Source: Lewinellaceae bacterium (GTDB lineage Bacteria > Bacteroidota > Bacteroidia > Chitinophagales > Saprospiraceae). Taken from it: 64,000 bases of DNA. Shown piece after piece: positions 43,221 to 50,205 of this stretch. The translations under genes were made by a program, and so were the position numbers. The stretch lies in the NCBI GenBank assembly GCA_020636325.1, contig JACJYC010000004.1, forward strand, positions 62,001 to 126,000, written 5' to 3'. The notes beneath the pieces are model-generated. The model was not told where the DNA came from. It saw nothing but the letters and a program-made list of their open reading frames with translations, and did not search any database. The stretch's first letter is position 1; each line of letters opens with the position of its first letter.

Positions 43221-43655
43221 ATGCAGGAAGAACCGGAAAAGAAACGACTCGATCTGTACGGCGAAACCATCTTGAGGGAAAGCAGGTCGCCCTATCATTT
43301 TGAGAAAATGCCGGAAGGACAAACAGTTGTAGAGGCCTACAATCCGTATTGCGGGGATAAATACCGGTTGTTCCTGGACGTAGAGGAAGGGGTGATCCGG
43401 ACGATCCATTTTCACGGGTATGGGTGTGCGGTGTCGAAGGCGTCGTGTTCGGTGCTGGCGCAGGAGTTGGAGGGGAAACCTTTGGAGGAAGCCCGGCAGC
43501 TGATCGGGGGATTTGTAGCTGCGATCCGGAAAGAAGGGATGCCTTCTGACGAGGTGGCTCTGATCGTTGCGCCGTTTTTACCTGCGGCGGATTATCCGGG
43601 GCGGGAGACTTGCGCAGTGTTGGGGTGGGAGGCTTTGGGGCGGTGGTTGGGTTGA
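43221..43655 (+). CDS. sufU: Fe-S cluster assembly protein SufU
   Basis: 144 residues from ATG 43221. The three conserved cysteines of SufU are present: NPYCGDKY, GYGCAVSKASCSVLAQE (with an extra Cys) and RETCAVLGWEAL. In SufU the zinc-bound Cys accepts persulfide from SufS, which is encoded at 39242. The SufU-type gap between the second and third cysteines is shorter than in Gram-positive proteins. It is followed by a TGATGATTGT minisatellite. Assignment over IscU is by the GYGCAVSKAS motif. Confidence 0.9.
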   Translation: MQEEPEKKRLDLYGETILRESRSPYHFEKMPEGQTVVEAYNPYCGDKYRLFLDVEEGVIRTIHFHGYGCAVSKASCSVLAQELEGKPLEEARQLIGGFVAAIRKEGMPSDEVALIVAPFLPAADYPGRETCAVLGWEALGRWLG

Positions 43656-43657
43656 TG

Positions 43658-43728
43658 ATTGTTGATGATGGTTTATGATTGTTGATGATTGTTTATGATC
43701 GTTGATGATCGTTGATGATCGCTGATTG
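43658..43728 (+). repeat. TGATGATTGT minisatellite after sufU
   Basis: Units of GTTGATGATT/GTTTATGATT directly after the sufU stop. The sense strand is G/T-rich. The rest of the 420-bp gap holds a gene remnant (43739-43822), a family E repeat and a -7 box. Confidence 0.88.
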
Positions 43729-43738
43729 TTCCGGTTAA

Positions 43739-43822
43739 TGGAGCAAGGCCAAAGCCATTCGTTTTAGCACCCTGGAGGCAATTTGTAAAGCGCTGGACTG
43801 TCAACCGGGGGATATTTTGTAA
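43739..43822 (+). pseudogene. Remnant of an XRE-family (HTH_26-like) regulator
   Basis: The frame from 43739 encodes only SKAKAIRFSTLEAICKALD then CQPGDIL and a stop at 43820. This is the end of a Cro/C1-type helix-turn-helix protein (recognition-helix side: LEKICKALNCQPGDIL in intact relatives). The codon just upstream is a stop, and the minisatellite begins about 10 bp before, so the first half has been lost. Probably a relic of a toxin-antitoxin or phage regulator. Confidence 0.72.
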
Positions 43823-43917
43823 TATCTTGATGACGAGCAAGGTTGAAGCGGTGAGCGGTGATGAAACATTGGCGCCGGATTAGCCAAAAGGCTCTCAAAT
43901 GGAGATTGTTCAAAACA

Positions 43918-43988
43918 GTGTTTTCACGCAAGGACGCAAAGATCTGATTTTTAGCAAGCTGCGCATGTTAAAAATCCGGTTGACACAA
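43918..43988 (+). repeat. Dispersed repeat family E, copy 1
   Basis: Begins GTGTTTTCACGCAAGGACGC and ends CCGGTTGACACAA. It is related along about 70 bp to 47830-47899. The middle can fold around GCATG/GCGTG. It is the kind of ACGCAAAG repeat often seen between Bacteroidota genes. Confidence 0.7.
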
Positions 43989-44015
43989 AATGCTGAACGG
44001 TCCCCTCAAATGCCG

Positions 44016-44023
44016 TACCTTTG
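44016..44023 (+). promoter_or_regulatory. -7 box (TACCTTTG) before DUF2200 gene
   Basis: TACCTTTG fits TAnnTTTG 53 bp upstream of the ATG at 44077; no TTTG -33 element is seen at normal spacing. Confidence 0.4.
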
Positions 44024-44076
44024 CGAGGTGTTGCAGGTTTAATGAACCGGTTTTTCAACCAGAAATAACAGCAGAC

Positions 44077-44442
44077 ATGAACCAAACATCCCAACACGAT
44101 GAACGCATCGCCAAAATGACATTCGCTTCGGTCTATCCGCATTACGTGGCCAAGGTCGAGAAGAAGGGCAGGACGAAGGATGAACTGCATCAGGTCATCC
44201 GGTGGCTGACCGGGTACGACGAGGGAAAATTGCAGGAGCTCATGGGGGAGAAGGCGACCTTTGAAAAGTTCTTTCAACAGGCTTCGCTAAATCCAAATGC
44301 GCACCTCATAACCGGCGTGATCTGCGGTTACCGGATTGAAGACATTGAAAATTCATTGACCCGGCAGGTGCGGTACCTGGACAAGCTGGTGGATGAATTG
44401 GCGAAGGGACGTAAAATGGAAAAGATCCTGCGGACTGAATAA
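44077..44442 (+). CDS. DUF2200 family protein
   Basis: 121 residues from ATG 44077. The sequence HDERIAKMTFASVYPHYVAK, then KKGRTKDELHQVIRWLTGYD and NAHLITGVICGYRIEDIENSL, is the DUF2200 pattern. Members are single-domain cytoplasmic proteins in soil and marine bacteria with no known activity. The C-terminal 25 residues (KLVDELAKGRKMEKILRTE) are charged and helical. A single gene; the ECF sigma follows after 100 bp. Confidence 0.88.
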   Translation: MNQTSQHDERIAKMTFASVYPHYVAKVEKKGRTKDELHQVIRWLTGYDEGKLQELMGEKATFEKFFQQASLNPNAHLITGVICGYRIEDIENSLTRQVRYLDKLVDELAKGRKMEKILRTE

Positions 44443-44542
44443 TGCGCCGGCGCAAATTCAGGCATGGCAGCTATTTAAATCCAGCCTCCACCCACCCAAC
44501 AAGCCCATTGTTGCATCTTAACAGTATAAACTGGACAGCCGG

Positions 44543-45091
44543 GTGACGGAACAAGAACTCATAGACGGATGTAAACTCGATGACCGCAGGGCGCAGAAAG
44601 CCCTTTATGAGCGGTATTCCCCCGACATGCTGGGGGTCTGCCGGCGGTACATCAAGGTACAGGAAGACGCCGAGGATGTGCTCGTAGAGGCCTTTTTCAA
44701 GGTATTTGACAAGATCGACCAGTTTAAGCAGGAAGGCAGTTTTGAGGGTTGGATCCGCCGGATCGTGGTGAACGAATCGCTGATGTTCCTGCGGAAAAGG
44801 CATAATTTCAACCTGACCGTGGAGCTGGACAAGGTGGAGATCGGCGAGCCCGCCAATGTACCGGCGGAGCTGGAAGCCCGGGAGATCCTCAGCCTGCTGA
44901 ACGACCTGCCGACCGGCTACCGGACCGTTTTCAACCTCTATGTGTTGGAAGGATTTAAGCACAAGGAAATTGCCGAAACGCTCGGCATTAGCATCAATAC
45001 GTCAAAATCCCAGCTGATCCTGGCCAAAAAGCGGCTCCAGGAACTGTTTACGGCCCGCGATCAGTGGCACCACCAAGAACAAGCGGGATGA
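44543..45091 (+). CDS. ECF-type RNA polymerase sigma factor
   Basis: 182 residues, with a GTG start at 44543. Region 2 (KALYERYSPDMLGVCRRYI...EDAEDVLVEAFFKVFDKIDQFKQ, EGWIRRIVVNESL) and region 4 (LNDLPTGYRTVFNLYVLEGFKHKEIAETLGIS, then KSQLILAKKRLQEL) are complete, as in the SigE-like group of Bacteroidota ECF factors. It is overlapped by ATGA with a membrane-anchored gene that fits a cognate anti-sigma. The target promoters are unknown. Confidence 0.95.
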   Translation: MTEQELIDGCKLDDRRAQKALYERYSPDMLGVCRRYIKVQEDAEDVLVEAFFKVFDKIDQFKQEGSFEGWIRRIVVNESLMFLRKRHNFNLTVELDKVEIGEPANVPAELEAREILSLLNDLPTGYRTVFNLYVLEGFKHKEIAETLGISINTSKSQLILAKKRLQELFTARDQWHHQEQAG

Positions 45092-45522
45092 TTGTCCATT
45101 ATGATTTCAAGGGATTGCGAAAGATGAAAAAGCAAAAAGATATATTCGACCTGTTCCGGGAAAATCAGCATAAACTTTCCCAGAATCCCTCGTCTCAAAG
45201 CTGGCAGCGCCTGGAGCGGCGACTGAACCGGCGGAATCTCCATTCCGGTCACACCAGCCTGATGCCCATTGCGGCGGCCATCCTGCTGCTGGTGGGCGTC
45301 ATCGGCCTGCTGACCCTGTTTGCCAATCCAAAGCAGGCGGATTCCTTTGCCGACAATCACGTCACGCCGGTGGTGGAAGACCTGAAACCGGCCGGTTATT
45401 CGCCCGAATTGCTGCAGGCCGTCGAGTTTTGCCGGGTGCATTGCAATCCGGGAGCGGATAAGATAGAGGAAGGCAAGGCGGGCAAAAGGTTGGTGGTGAA
45501 CCGGCAGGCGCTGGGGGGGTAA
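45088..45522 (+). CDS. Membrane protein, probable anti-sigma factor
   Basis: 144 residues if it starts at ATG 45088 (overlapping the sigma stop); an internal ATG at 45124 (MKKQKDIFDLFRENQ) may be the true start. A basic amphipathic N-terminus (LSQNPSSQSWQRLERRLNRR) precedes one transmembrane helix (about 65-85, LMPIAAAILLLVGVIGLLTL) and a short periplasmic end with two Cys (FCRVHC). No zinc HxxxCxxC motif, so it is not of the ZAS type. The coupling to an ECF gene is the main argument for an anti-sigma role. It ends in a GA-rich array. Confidence 0.72.
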   Translation: MIVHYDFKGLRKMKKQKDIFDLFRENQHKLSQNPSSQSWQRLERRLNRRNLHSGHTSLMPIAAAILLLVGVIGLLTLFANPKQADSFADNHVTPVVEDLKPAGYSPELLQAVEFCRVHCNPGADKIEEGKAGKRLVVNRQALGG

Positions 45523-45564
45523 TCAGAGAGTGGGAGAGGGAGAGAGGGTGAGAGAGTGAGAGAG
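45522..45564 (+). repeat. GA-rich minisatellite after the anti-sigma gene
   Basis: AGAGAGTGGGAGAGGGAGAG-type units with no C until the family B element at 45565. It belongs to a 585-bp gene-free stretch (45523-46107) made almost entirely of repeat elements, listed separately, plus a promoter at 46053. Confidence 0.88.
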
Positions 45565-45600
45565 CCCGACTTCGTAACGCCTGCGGCGTCACTTCGTCGG
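45565..45600 (+). repeat. Dispersed hairpin repeat, family B, copy 1
   Basis: 36 bp starting CCCGACTTCGTAACGCCTGC. It is 35/36 identical to the reverse complement of 48113-48148. Stems CCGAC/GTCGG and ACGCC/GGCGT surround a TGC loop. It is flanked on both sides by GA-rich repeat units. Confidence 0.85.
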
Positions 45601-45635
45601 ATGAGAGAGGAGGGAGAAAGTAACGACGTAGGTCA

Positions 45636-45779
45636 CCGGCCTGTAGGGACGGCATGTGGAGACCTGCAACGGGGGGTGAAATCCATTCCATTCATGTTTA
45701 AAGCCGTCAATGCGGAATCAATCGGTCGACATGACCGGTTGTCGATCCGGGAGAATCACATACCGGCCCTACAGGCCGG
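45636..45779. mobile_element. MITE-like element with 23-bp inverted ends
   Basis: CCGGCCTGTAGGGACGGCAT (45636-45655, continuing TGTG to 45658) pairs with 45757-45779 at 21 of 23 positions. The 98-bp interior has no ORF but a second palindrome (CGGTCGACATGACCG at 45723). A right-end copy recurs at 52535-52563 (29 bp identical, including 4-5 flanking bases). No target duplication could be confirmed. Confidence 0.6.
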
Positions 45780-45801
45780 AAACCCTTATTCAACCCGGGA
45801 G

Positions 45802-45960
45802 CTACCGATATGGCGGACCTGACGGCCCGCGGCGAGAGAATATGCGGCGCCCTGTAGCTTACGGATTGCAGACTTTAACTTTTTGATCTTCGCTTTTTTG
45901 CCGCCTGGCATCTACTTTATCCTTTAACCTTGATATGACGGACCTAACGGCCGGCGCAGG
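45802..45960 (+). repeat. Two copies of the GGACCTGACGGCC repeat (family D)
   Basis: Copies at about 45807 and 45930 share the core GAYATRRCGGACCTRACGGCC (20 bases plus the last C) with copies at 52383 and 52586. The second copy here and the one at 52383 are both preceded by TTTATCCTTTAACCTTGA. The region between is A/T-rich with no reading frame. Confidence 0.72.
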
Positions 45961-46052
45961 CGTTTTACTGGCATGGTAAAATTTCCTTTCTTTCCATTTC
46001 ACCATGATTCGTGAATATTTCCTGTAATCGAATTTTACAGTGGAACCGTTGA

Positions 46053-46079
46053 TTTGATTATAAAAAAGGATTAAATTTG
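46053..46079 (+). promoter_or_regulatory. Promoter of the MNT nucleotidyltransferase gene
   Basis: TTTG (46053-46056) and TAAATTTG (46072-46079) with a 15-bp spacer fit the Bacteroidota consensus, with a slightly short spacer. The start codon is 29 bp downstream. Confidence 0.55.
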
Positions 46080-46107
46080 CATAGGCTTCAATGCTATACG
46101 AATCTTT

Positions 46108-46407
46108 ATGACAAAAACAGAAATCGTATCCATTATTGCGGATTATCTCTCAAAACAACCCGTTGAATGGGTAGGCGTATTTGGTTCATTCGCCCGAAAT
46201 GAAATGCGGCTGGATAGCGACATTGATGTAGCCGTTCAATTCAAGGAAGGAGCCAAAGTGAGTCTGCTGGATTACGTTCGTTACAAACAAGAATTGGAAG
46301 AGCTCCTTGGGAAAAAAGTAGATTTAGTTAGTTATAAATACCTTCGACCCCGCCTCAAATCTTATATTGACGAGGATTTGCAAATCATTTTTCGAAAAGC
46401 TGCATGA
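46108..46407 (+). CDS. MNT-type nucleotidyltransferase (MntA-like antitoxin), lone
   Basis: 99 residues. The minimal nucleotidyltransferase motif is complete: GVFGSFARNEMRLDSDIDVAV (GSF and DxD) and KKVDLVSYKYL with the third acidic residue. In MntA-HepT modules this enzyme adenylylates and neutralises a HEPN RNase partner encoded next to it. Here no HEPN gene follows: a ten-codon frame (MNEKLIKKLG, then stop) starts at 46404 and may be its remnant. Base composition is more A/T-rich than the neighbours, consistent with recent transfer. A promoter at 46053 serves it. Confidence 0.9.
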   Translation: MTKTEIVSIIADYLSKQPVEWVGVFGSFARNEMRLDSDIDVAVQFKEGAKVSLLDYVRYKQELEELLGKKVDLVSYKYLRPRLKSYIDEDLQIIFRKAA

Positions 46408-46547
46408 ATGAAAAATTGATAAAAAAGCTTGGGTGACTAACCATTATCCTAAAAGGAGAACAATAAATTTGTTATTGAGCTGTTAAACGCCCCCCGAAGT
46501 GGCTTTGCAGCAAGATTTCAGCCTAGCTTAGCTTGCAAAACCGGAAA

Positions 46548-47693
46548 ATGCCGAATTTCAAACCTTTATTCGCCTCTCCATTTTTTTTCCTGATTTTTTC
46601 TACGGTCTTCCTGGCCTCTTGCTCCGGCCAGCACGAGGAAAACGGCCGGGAGAACGGAATCGGTAAAGTGGAAAGCAGTGCCGATGATACCTTGAACCGG
46701 GAAAACCAACCCGCCTATAAGGATCCGCTTTTCTTTATTGAAGGGCAGCTTTGCCAACACCTGCGCAAGATCTACCAGGATAAAAAAGGCAATCTTTGGT
46801 TCGGGACCAATGTGTACGGGCTGATGCGCTACGACGGCGATACGCTGGTCTATTTCTCGGAAAAAGACGGCCTCGGCAAGGGACGGATAACCGGTATTGT
46901 GGAAGACAAAGCCGGGAATGTGTGGTTCGGCACCTATGCCGGGATAACCAAATATGACGGGCGATCCTTTACCAATTATCCCCTGAGCGAGGGCCCTTTC
47001 TACAATGATGTATGGGCCCTGACCATTGACCGGAACGGCCTGTTCTGGGTCGGCACCATGAAAGGGGTATTTCAATTCGACGGGCAAAAATTCACCGCAT
47101 TTCCCATTCCAAAGGCCCAGGTGAAAGACCCCAAAACGATACTTTCCTATGACCGCATCTCGTGCATACTGGAAGACCGAAACGGGGTCCTCTGGTTTGG
47201 AACGGACGGGTTCGGCATCTGCAAATATGACCCCTCTGCCAAAGAATCGCCCTTTACTCTGGTGACGGAAGAAGACGGCCTTTGCGGCAACAACATCCAT
47301 AGCTTAATGGAAGACAGCAAGGGCAATATCTGGATCGGCACCATGTTCGGCGGGGCATGCCGGTACAATGACCGGACCGGATTCACCAATTTCACCCGGG
47401 ATGGCGTGATTGACGGGGTCGAGGTCGGGGGCTATTTTGAGGATAAAAACGGCCATATCTGGTTTGCAGCTGAAAACAACGGCGTGTACCGGTACGACGG
47501 GAATTCACAATCGGATGGCAAAACGGGATTTACCCATTTCAATGAAAAAGACGGTTTGAACACCGGCGGTGTACTGTCCATTTTTGAGGACCGGGAAGGC
47601 CGGTTCTGGTTCGGCGGTTGGGGCGGACTTTTTCGGTTTGATGGGGAGGGGTTTGTTGGTGTTACGCGGGATGGGCCTTGGGAGGTGAGGTAG
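46548..47693 (+). CDS. Reg_prop (two-component-regulator propeller) lipoprotein
   Basis: 381 residues from ATG 46548 (a TTG at 46533 is less likely). Lipobox LASC at about residue 25. The mature protein carries about eight copies of the propeller repeat seen in hybrid two-component sensors: (I/V)xEDxxGxxWFGTxxGxxxYDG, as in RKIYQDKKGNLWFGTN, IVEDKAGNVWFGTYAG, LMEDSKGNIWIGTMFG and IFEDREGRFWFGGWGG. There is no kinase or histidine domain, so it may be a free extracytoplasmic sensor or binding propeller. The gene ends in a GA-rich array. Confidence 0.88.
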   Translation: MPNFKPLFASPFFFLIFSTVFLASCSGQHEENGRENGIGKVESSADDTLNRENQPAYKDPLFFIEGQLCQHLRKIYQDKKGNLWFGTNVYGLMRYDGDTLVYFSEKDGLGKGRITGIVEDKAGNVWFGTYAGITKYDGRSFTNYPLSEGPFYNDVWALTIDRNGLFWVGTMKGVFQFDGQKFTAFPIPKAQVKDPKTILSYDRISCILEDRNGVLWFGTDGFGICKYDPSAKESPFTLVTEEDGLCGNNIHSLMEDSKGNIWIGTMFGGACRYNDRTGFTNFTRDGVIDGVEVGGYFEDKNGHIWFAAENNGVYRYDGNSQSDGKTGFTHFNEKDGLNTGGVLSIFEDREGRFWFGGWGGLFRFDGEGFVGVTRDGPWEVR

Positions 47694-47752
47694 AAAGAGA
47701 GAGGGCGTGAGGGGAGAGGGGGAGAGTGAGAGAGAGTGAGAGCGTGAGTGGG
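47694..47752 (+). repeat. GA-rich minisatellite after the propeller gene
   Basis: GAGAGAGGGCGTGAGGGGAG-type units directly after the stop. The remainder of the 442-bp gap to 48135 comprises family E copy 2, a hairpin (GTCCGCC 47931-47937 with GGCGGAC 47953-47959), a 22-bp tandem array, a CT-rich array and family B copy 2. Confidence 0.85.
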
Positions 47753-47829
47753 GTGGCGGCGGCCAACTGCATGAATTTGACTTGGCTCAGGATAGGGATA
47801 CGGGGGATGAGCCGAGAACGTTCAATAAA

Positions 47830-47899
47830 GTGTTTTCGCGCTAAGACGCAAAGGTTTGATTTTCATCACGCTACGCGTGTCAAAATCCGGTTGGCGCAA
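47830..47899 (+). repeat. Dispersed repeat family E, copy 2
   Basis: GTGTTTTCGCGCTAAGACGC... to CCGGTTGGCGCAA, related to 43918-43988. The internal CACGC/GCGTG with GATTTT/AAAATC arms can form a hairpin. Confidence 0.7.
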
Positions 47900-47962
47900 G
47901 ATCTTGATAAGGCTAATTACCTCACTCCCCGTCCGCCGAAGCTTCACGCGAAGGCGGACACC

Positions 47963-48023
47963 TGTGCTGAGCGCAGTCAAATTTATGCAGAACGAAGTCG
48001 AATTTATGCTGAGCGTAGTCGAA
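47963..48023 (+). repeat. 22-bp tandem repeat (TATGCTGAGCGTAGTCGAA)
   Basis: Three imperfect copies of a unit like TTATGCTGAGCGTAGTCGAA. The GCTGAGCG...GTCGAA pattern is common in intergenic DNA of many bacteria; its role here is unknown. Confidence 0.8.
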
Positions 48024-48027
48024 GCAG

Positions 48028-48110
48028 CATCACCCTGTCACCCTCTCTCTCATCCTCTCATCCTCTCATCCTCTCACCCTCTCACCCTCTCTCTCTTTCA
48101 CCCACTTCTC
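48028..48110 (-). repeat. CT-rich array downstream of the leftward acyltransferase gene
   Basis: On the minus strand this reads GAGAGGGTGAGAGGATGAGA, that is, G/A-rich with no C on the sense strand of the gene whose stop lies 26 bp before it. It shows the same polarity as the + strand arrays. Confidence 0.88.
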
Positions 48111-48112
48111 AT

Positions 48113-48148
48113 CCGACGAAGTGACGCTGCAGGCGTTACGAAGTCGGG
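48113..48148 (-). repeat. Dispersed hairpin repeat, family B, copy 2, supplying a stop codon
   Basis: Inverted relative to copy 1 (35/36 identical). It contains the TAA (48136-48138) that ends the acyltransferase at 48136-49383, and codes for its last residues PTS. Confidence 0.85.
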
Positions 48149-49383
48149 CCCCCTTCAGAAAAAGGATGCCTTGGTGTCCATTCCGCCTCCGGCTCCAGGT
48201 AGTGCACCAGATTGGGCAGCAGCAGGTTCACCACCGGGTTCTTGTGGCGAACGTAGCAGTTCAGCATTTCCGGTTTGGCGCCGACGGAGCTTTTGATCTC
48301 CAGGGCTGTCCGGGCGAAGACCAGTCTTTGGGCGCTGGCCGAGATGGCCTCCTCCGTCAGGTCGAAGAGCATATTGAGGTACAATTGGTGTTCGCGGTTC
48401 ACGGCTTCGTCGTAACCCAGGAAATGCGCTTCCATGCTCTCGCCGTGGTAGATGCCGGTGTAGAAGCCGACCATTTCCTCGCCGGAGAAATAAGCCCAGA
48501 CCCGGAACCGCTGGCCAAGGGCTGCCTTGAGGGCCTGCCAGTAGCCGGGGTGCAGGTCGATCAGGTTGAAATCGGCCTTGGCGGCTTGCTCCTGATACAG
48601 ACCGTGGATGGTGTCATTCCAGGTTCGGATATCCGAGTAGGAAAGTTCTTTGCGGGTGAGGTTGCCCAGTTTTTTGCGGGCCCTGCGGTAGCGCACGCGG
48701 TATTTGGCGGAAAGGTCGTCCAGGTAGTCGGAGAGCTGACGCCAATGCGGGGCCCGCGTCAGCACCATGTTGGGTTGGAAGGGAAAGGTTGAATAACCGG
48801 ATTGCCGGATATTACGAAAACCGGCAGCTGTTTCCCGCCCGGTATCCTTGATCATGATGGCGCCGGCACTCAACAGGGTCGCCTCCTTTTCGAGGGCTTC
48901 CACCAGCAATTGACCGTTCTGGGCCGAATCATCCCGGAAGTGGAATCCGTGTTTGCCGGTGCCCTGAACCGTGCCGCAGATGAGCATGGTGAAATTGAAC
49001 AGGCCGGAGATCTGTTTCCTGAGCCATTGCCCGCCGTTGAGCCATTGAAGGTGCTCGGCGGTCCGGACCGGTACGACCTGGCCGAGGGCGATCCCGATGG
49101 GTTGATGATCCCGGTAAAAGACCAGGTAGCGGAATTGCATGCCGGCCGGCGGAAAGTCTTCCATGGATTGCAGGAACGGTACGGACAGGTAGAGGTTATC
49201 CGCGGGGGCAAGTCTTTCCCAGGTGTCGGCCACGGCCTGGATATGATCCGATGCCAGATAGCCCGTTCCTTCTGCGGACAACGGCGTAACGTTTGCGCCG
49301 GCAAGCGGGGCAACCGCACAAAAATGGGTTCGATGAAGGCTAACGGCGAATGCGACCGATTTGGAAACGAGACATTGCATCAT
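48136..49383 (-). CDS. GNAT/FemAB-like acyltransferase
   Basis: 415 residues, start uncertain (ATG at 49383 or 49380). The C-terminal 200 residues follow a GNAT/FemX-like layout: YRVRYRRARKKLG, YQEQAAKADFNLIDLHPGYW, VWAYFSGEEMVGFYTGIYHGE, FLGYDEAVNREHQLYLNMLFDL and FARTALEIKSSVGAKP. This resembles bacterial 'CNH-type' or lipid/peptide acyltransferases rather than small antibiotic acetyltransferases. The substrate is unknown. The last residues and the stop codon come from a family B repeat, so the original C-terminus may have been replaced. Confidence 0.75.
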   Translation of the reverse strand: MMQCLVSKSVAFAVSLHRTHFCAVAPLAGANVTPLSAEGTGYLASDHIQAVADTWERLAPADNLYLSVPFLQSMEDFPPAGMQFRYLVFYRDHQPIGIALGQVVPVRTAEHLQWLNGGQWLRKQISGLFNFTMLICGTVQGTGKHGFHFRDDSAQNGQLLVEALEKEATLLSAGAIMIKDTGRETAAGFRNIRQSGYSTFPFQPNMVLTRAPHWRQLSDYLDDLSAKYRVRYRRARKKLGNLTRKELSYSDIRTWNDTIHGLYQEQAAKADFNLIDLHPGYWQALKAALGQRFRVWAYFSGEEMVGFYTGIYHGESMEAHFLGYDEAVNREHQLYLNMLFDLTEEAISASAQRLVFARTALEIKSSVGAKPEMLNCYVRHKNPVVNLLLPNLVHYLEPEAEWTPRHPFSEGGPTS

Positions 49384-49453
49384 CAGGAAAGAACTTCAAT
49401 TTGATAAATAACAGGTATTGGCCGGATTAGTTTAATCTGATCAACTTTTTGGT

Positions 49454-50101
49454 TTATTTTTTTAAAATTTGCCACTTTTTTATTTCATTCATTGCGAATT
49501 CGCCGTCTTCCCAGCCCACCAGTTCCACTGCATTGTAGCCTTTGTAATAGACAAACCAGTTTTCAATCATGCGCTTGGCCGGTTCGAATTCCAGGGCAAA
49601 ATCCAGGTAATTGTCCGCATCAAAGAGCCTGTCGGCGGGGTCGGCGGGTACCGCTATGATCTTGGTATCCAGCTCGCCGCCGTCCTTCATCACCAAAGCG
49701 GCGATGGGAATGCAGCGGATCAATGACCCGGTCGGCCGGCTCTCGGAAAGGACCAGCACGTCGAGCGGGTCGCCGTCGCCGCCTTCGGCAGCCGATACCA
49801 GCGTATTGGGGATGAAGCCGTAATTGCCGGGGTAGGGGAGGAACCGCACTTTCCGGACGGCGCCGCCTTCCAGGTCGGGGAGAAATTTACCGGATACCGG
49901 GTCGTATTCGATCTTGGTATTGGTGCCCGCCGGGATCTCGATGACGGCATTGACGACCGAATCCACCATCGGTGGAATGACCAACGGATCGACCGGCTGG
50001 AACGGGTTCACCGGGCGGCAGGCGGAAAATCCGATCAGGATAACGGGGATCACAAGGTGGAAGGCCATTCGGCGTACGGGACTTTGTTTACGGCGTTTCA
50101 T
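49454..50101 (-). CDS. ppa: Lipoprotein inorganic pyrophosphatase (family I)
   Basis: 215 residues from ATG 50101. A signal ends in a lipobox (LIGFSAC), unusual because most family I pyrophosphatases are cytosolic; it should be in the periplasm. The active-site residues are present: TKIEYDPVSGKFLPD, PGNYGFIPNT, EGGDGDPLDVLVL (metal aspartates), and the late FVYYKGYNAVELVGWED. A periplasmic enzyme would hydrolyse PPi released outside the cell, recovering phosphate. It diverges from the GIN-domain gene. Confidence 0.9.
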   Translation of the reverse strand: MKRRKQSPVRRMAFHLVIPVILIGFSACRPVNPFQPVDPLVIPPMVDSVVNAVIEIPAGTNTKIEYDPVSGKFLPDLEGGAVRKVRFLPYPGNYGFIPNTLVSAAEGGDGDPLDVLVLSESRPTGSLIRCIPIAALVMKDGGELDTKIIAVPADPADRLFDADNYLDFALEFEPAKRMIENWFVYYKGYNAVELVGWEDGEFAMNEIKKWQILKK

Positions 50102-50205
50102 CGCAGGTTTTTTTTGATTCCTTTTAGGGGTATAGGCTTCAATTTGCCATCCCTGTATTGAATGCTTGCAAATAACCATTATTCCAATTAATAAAACCAC
50201 TATCA

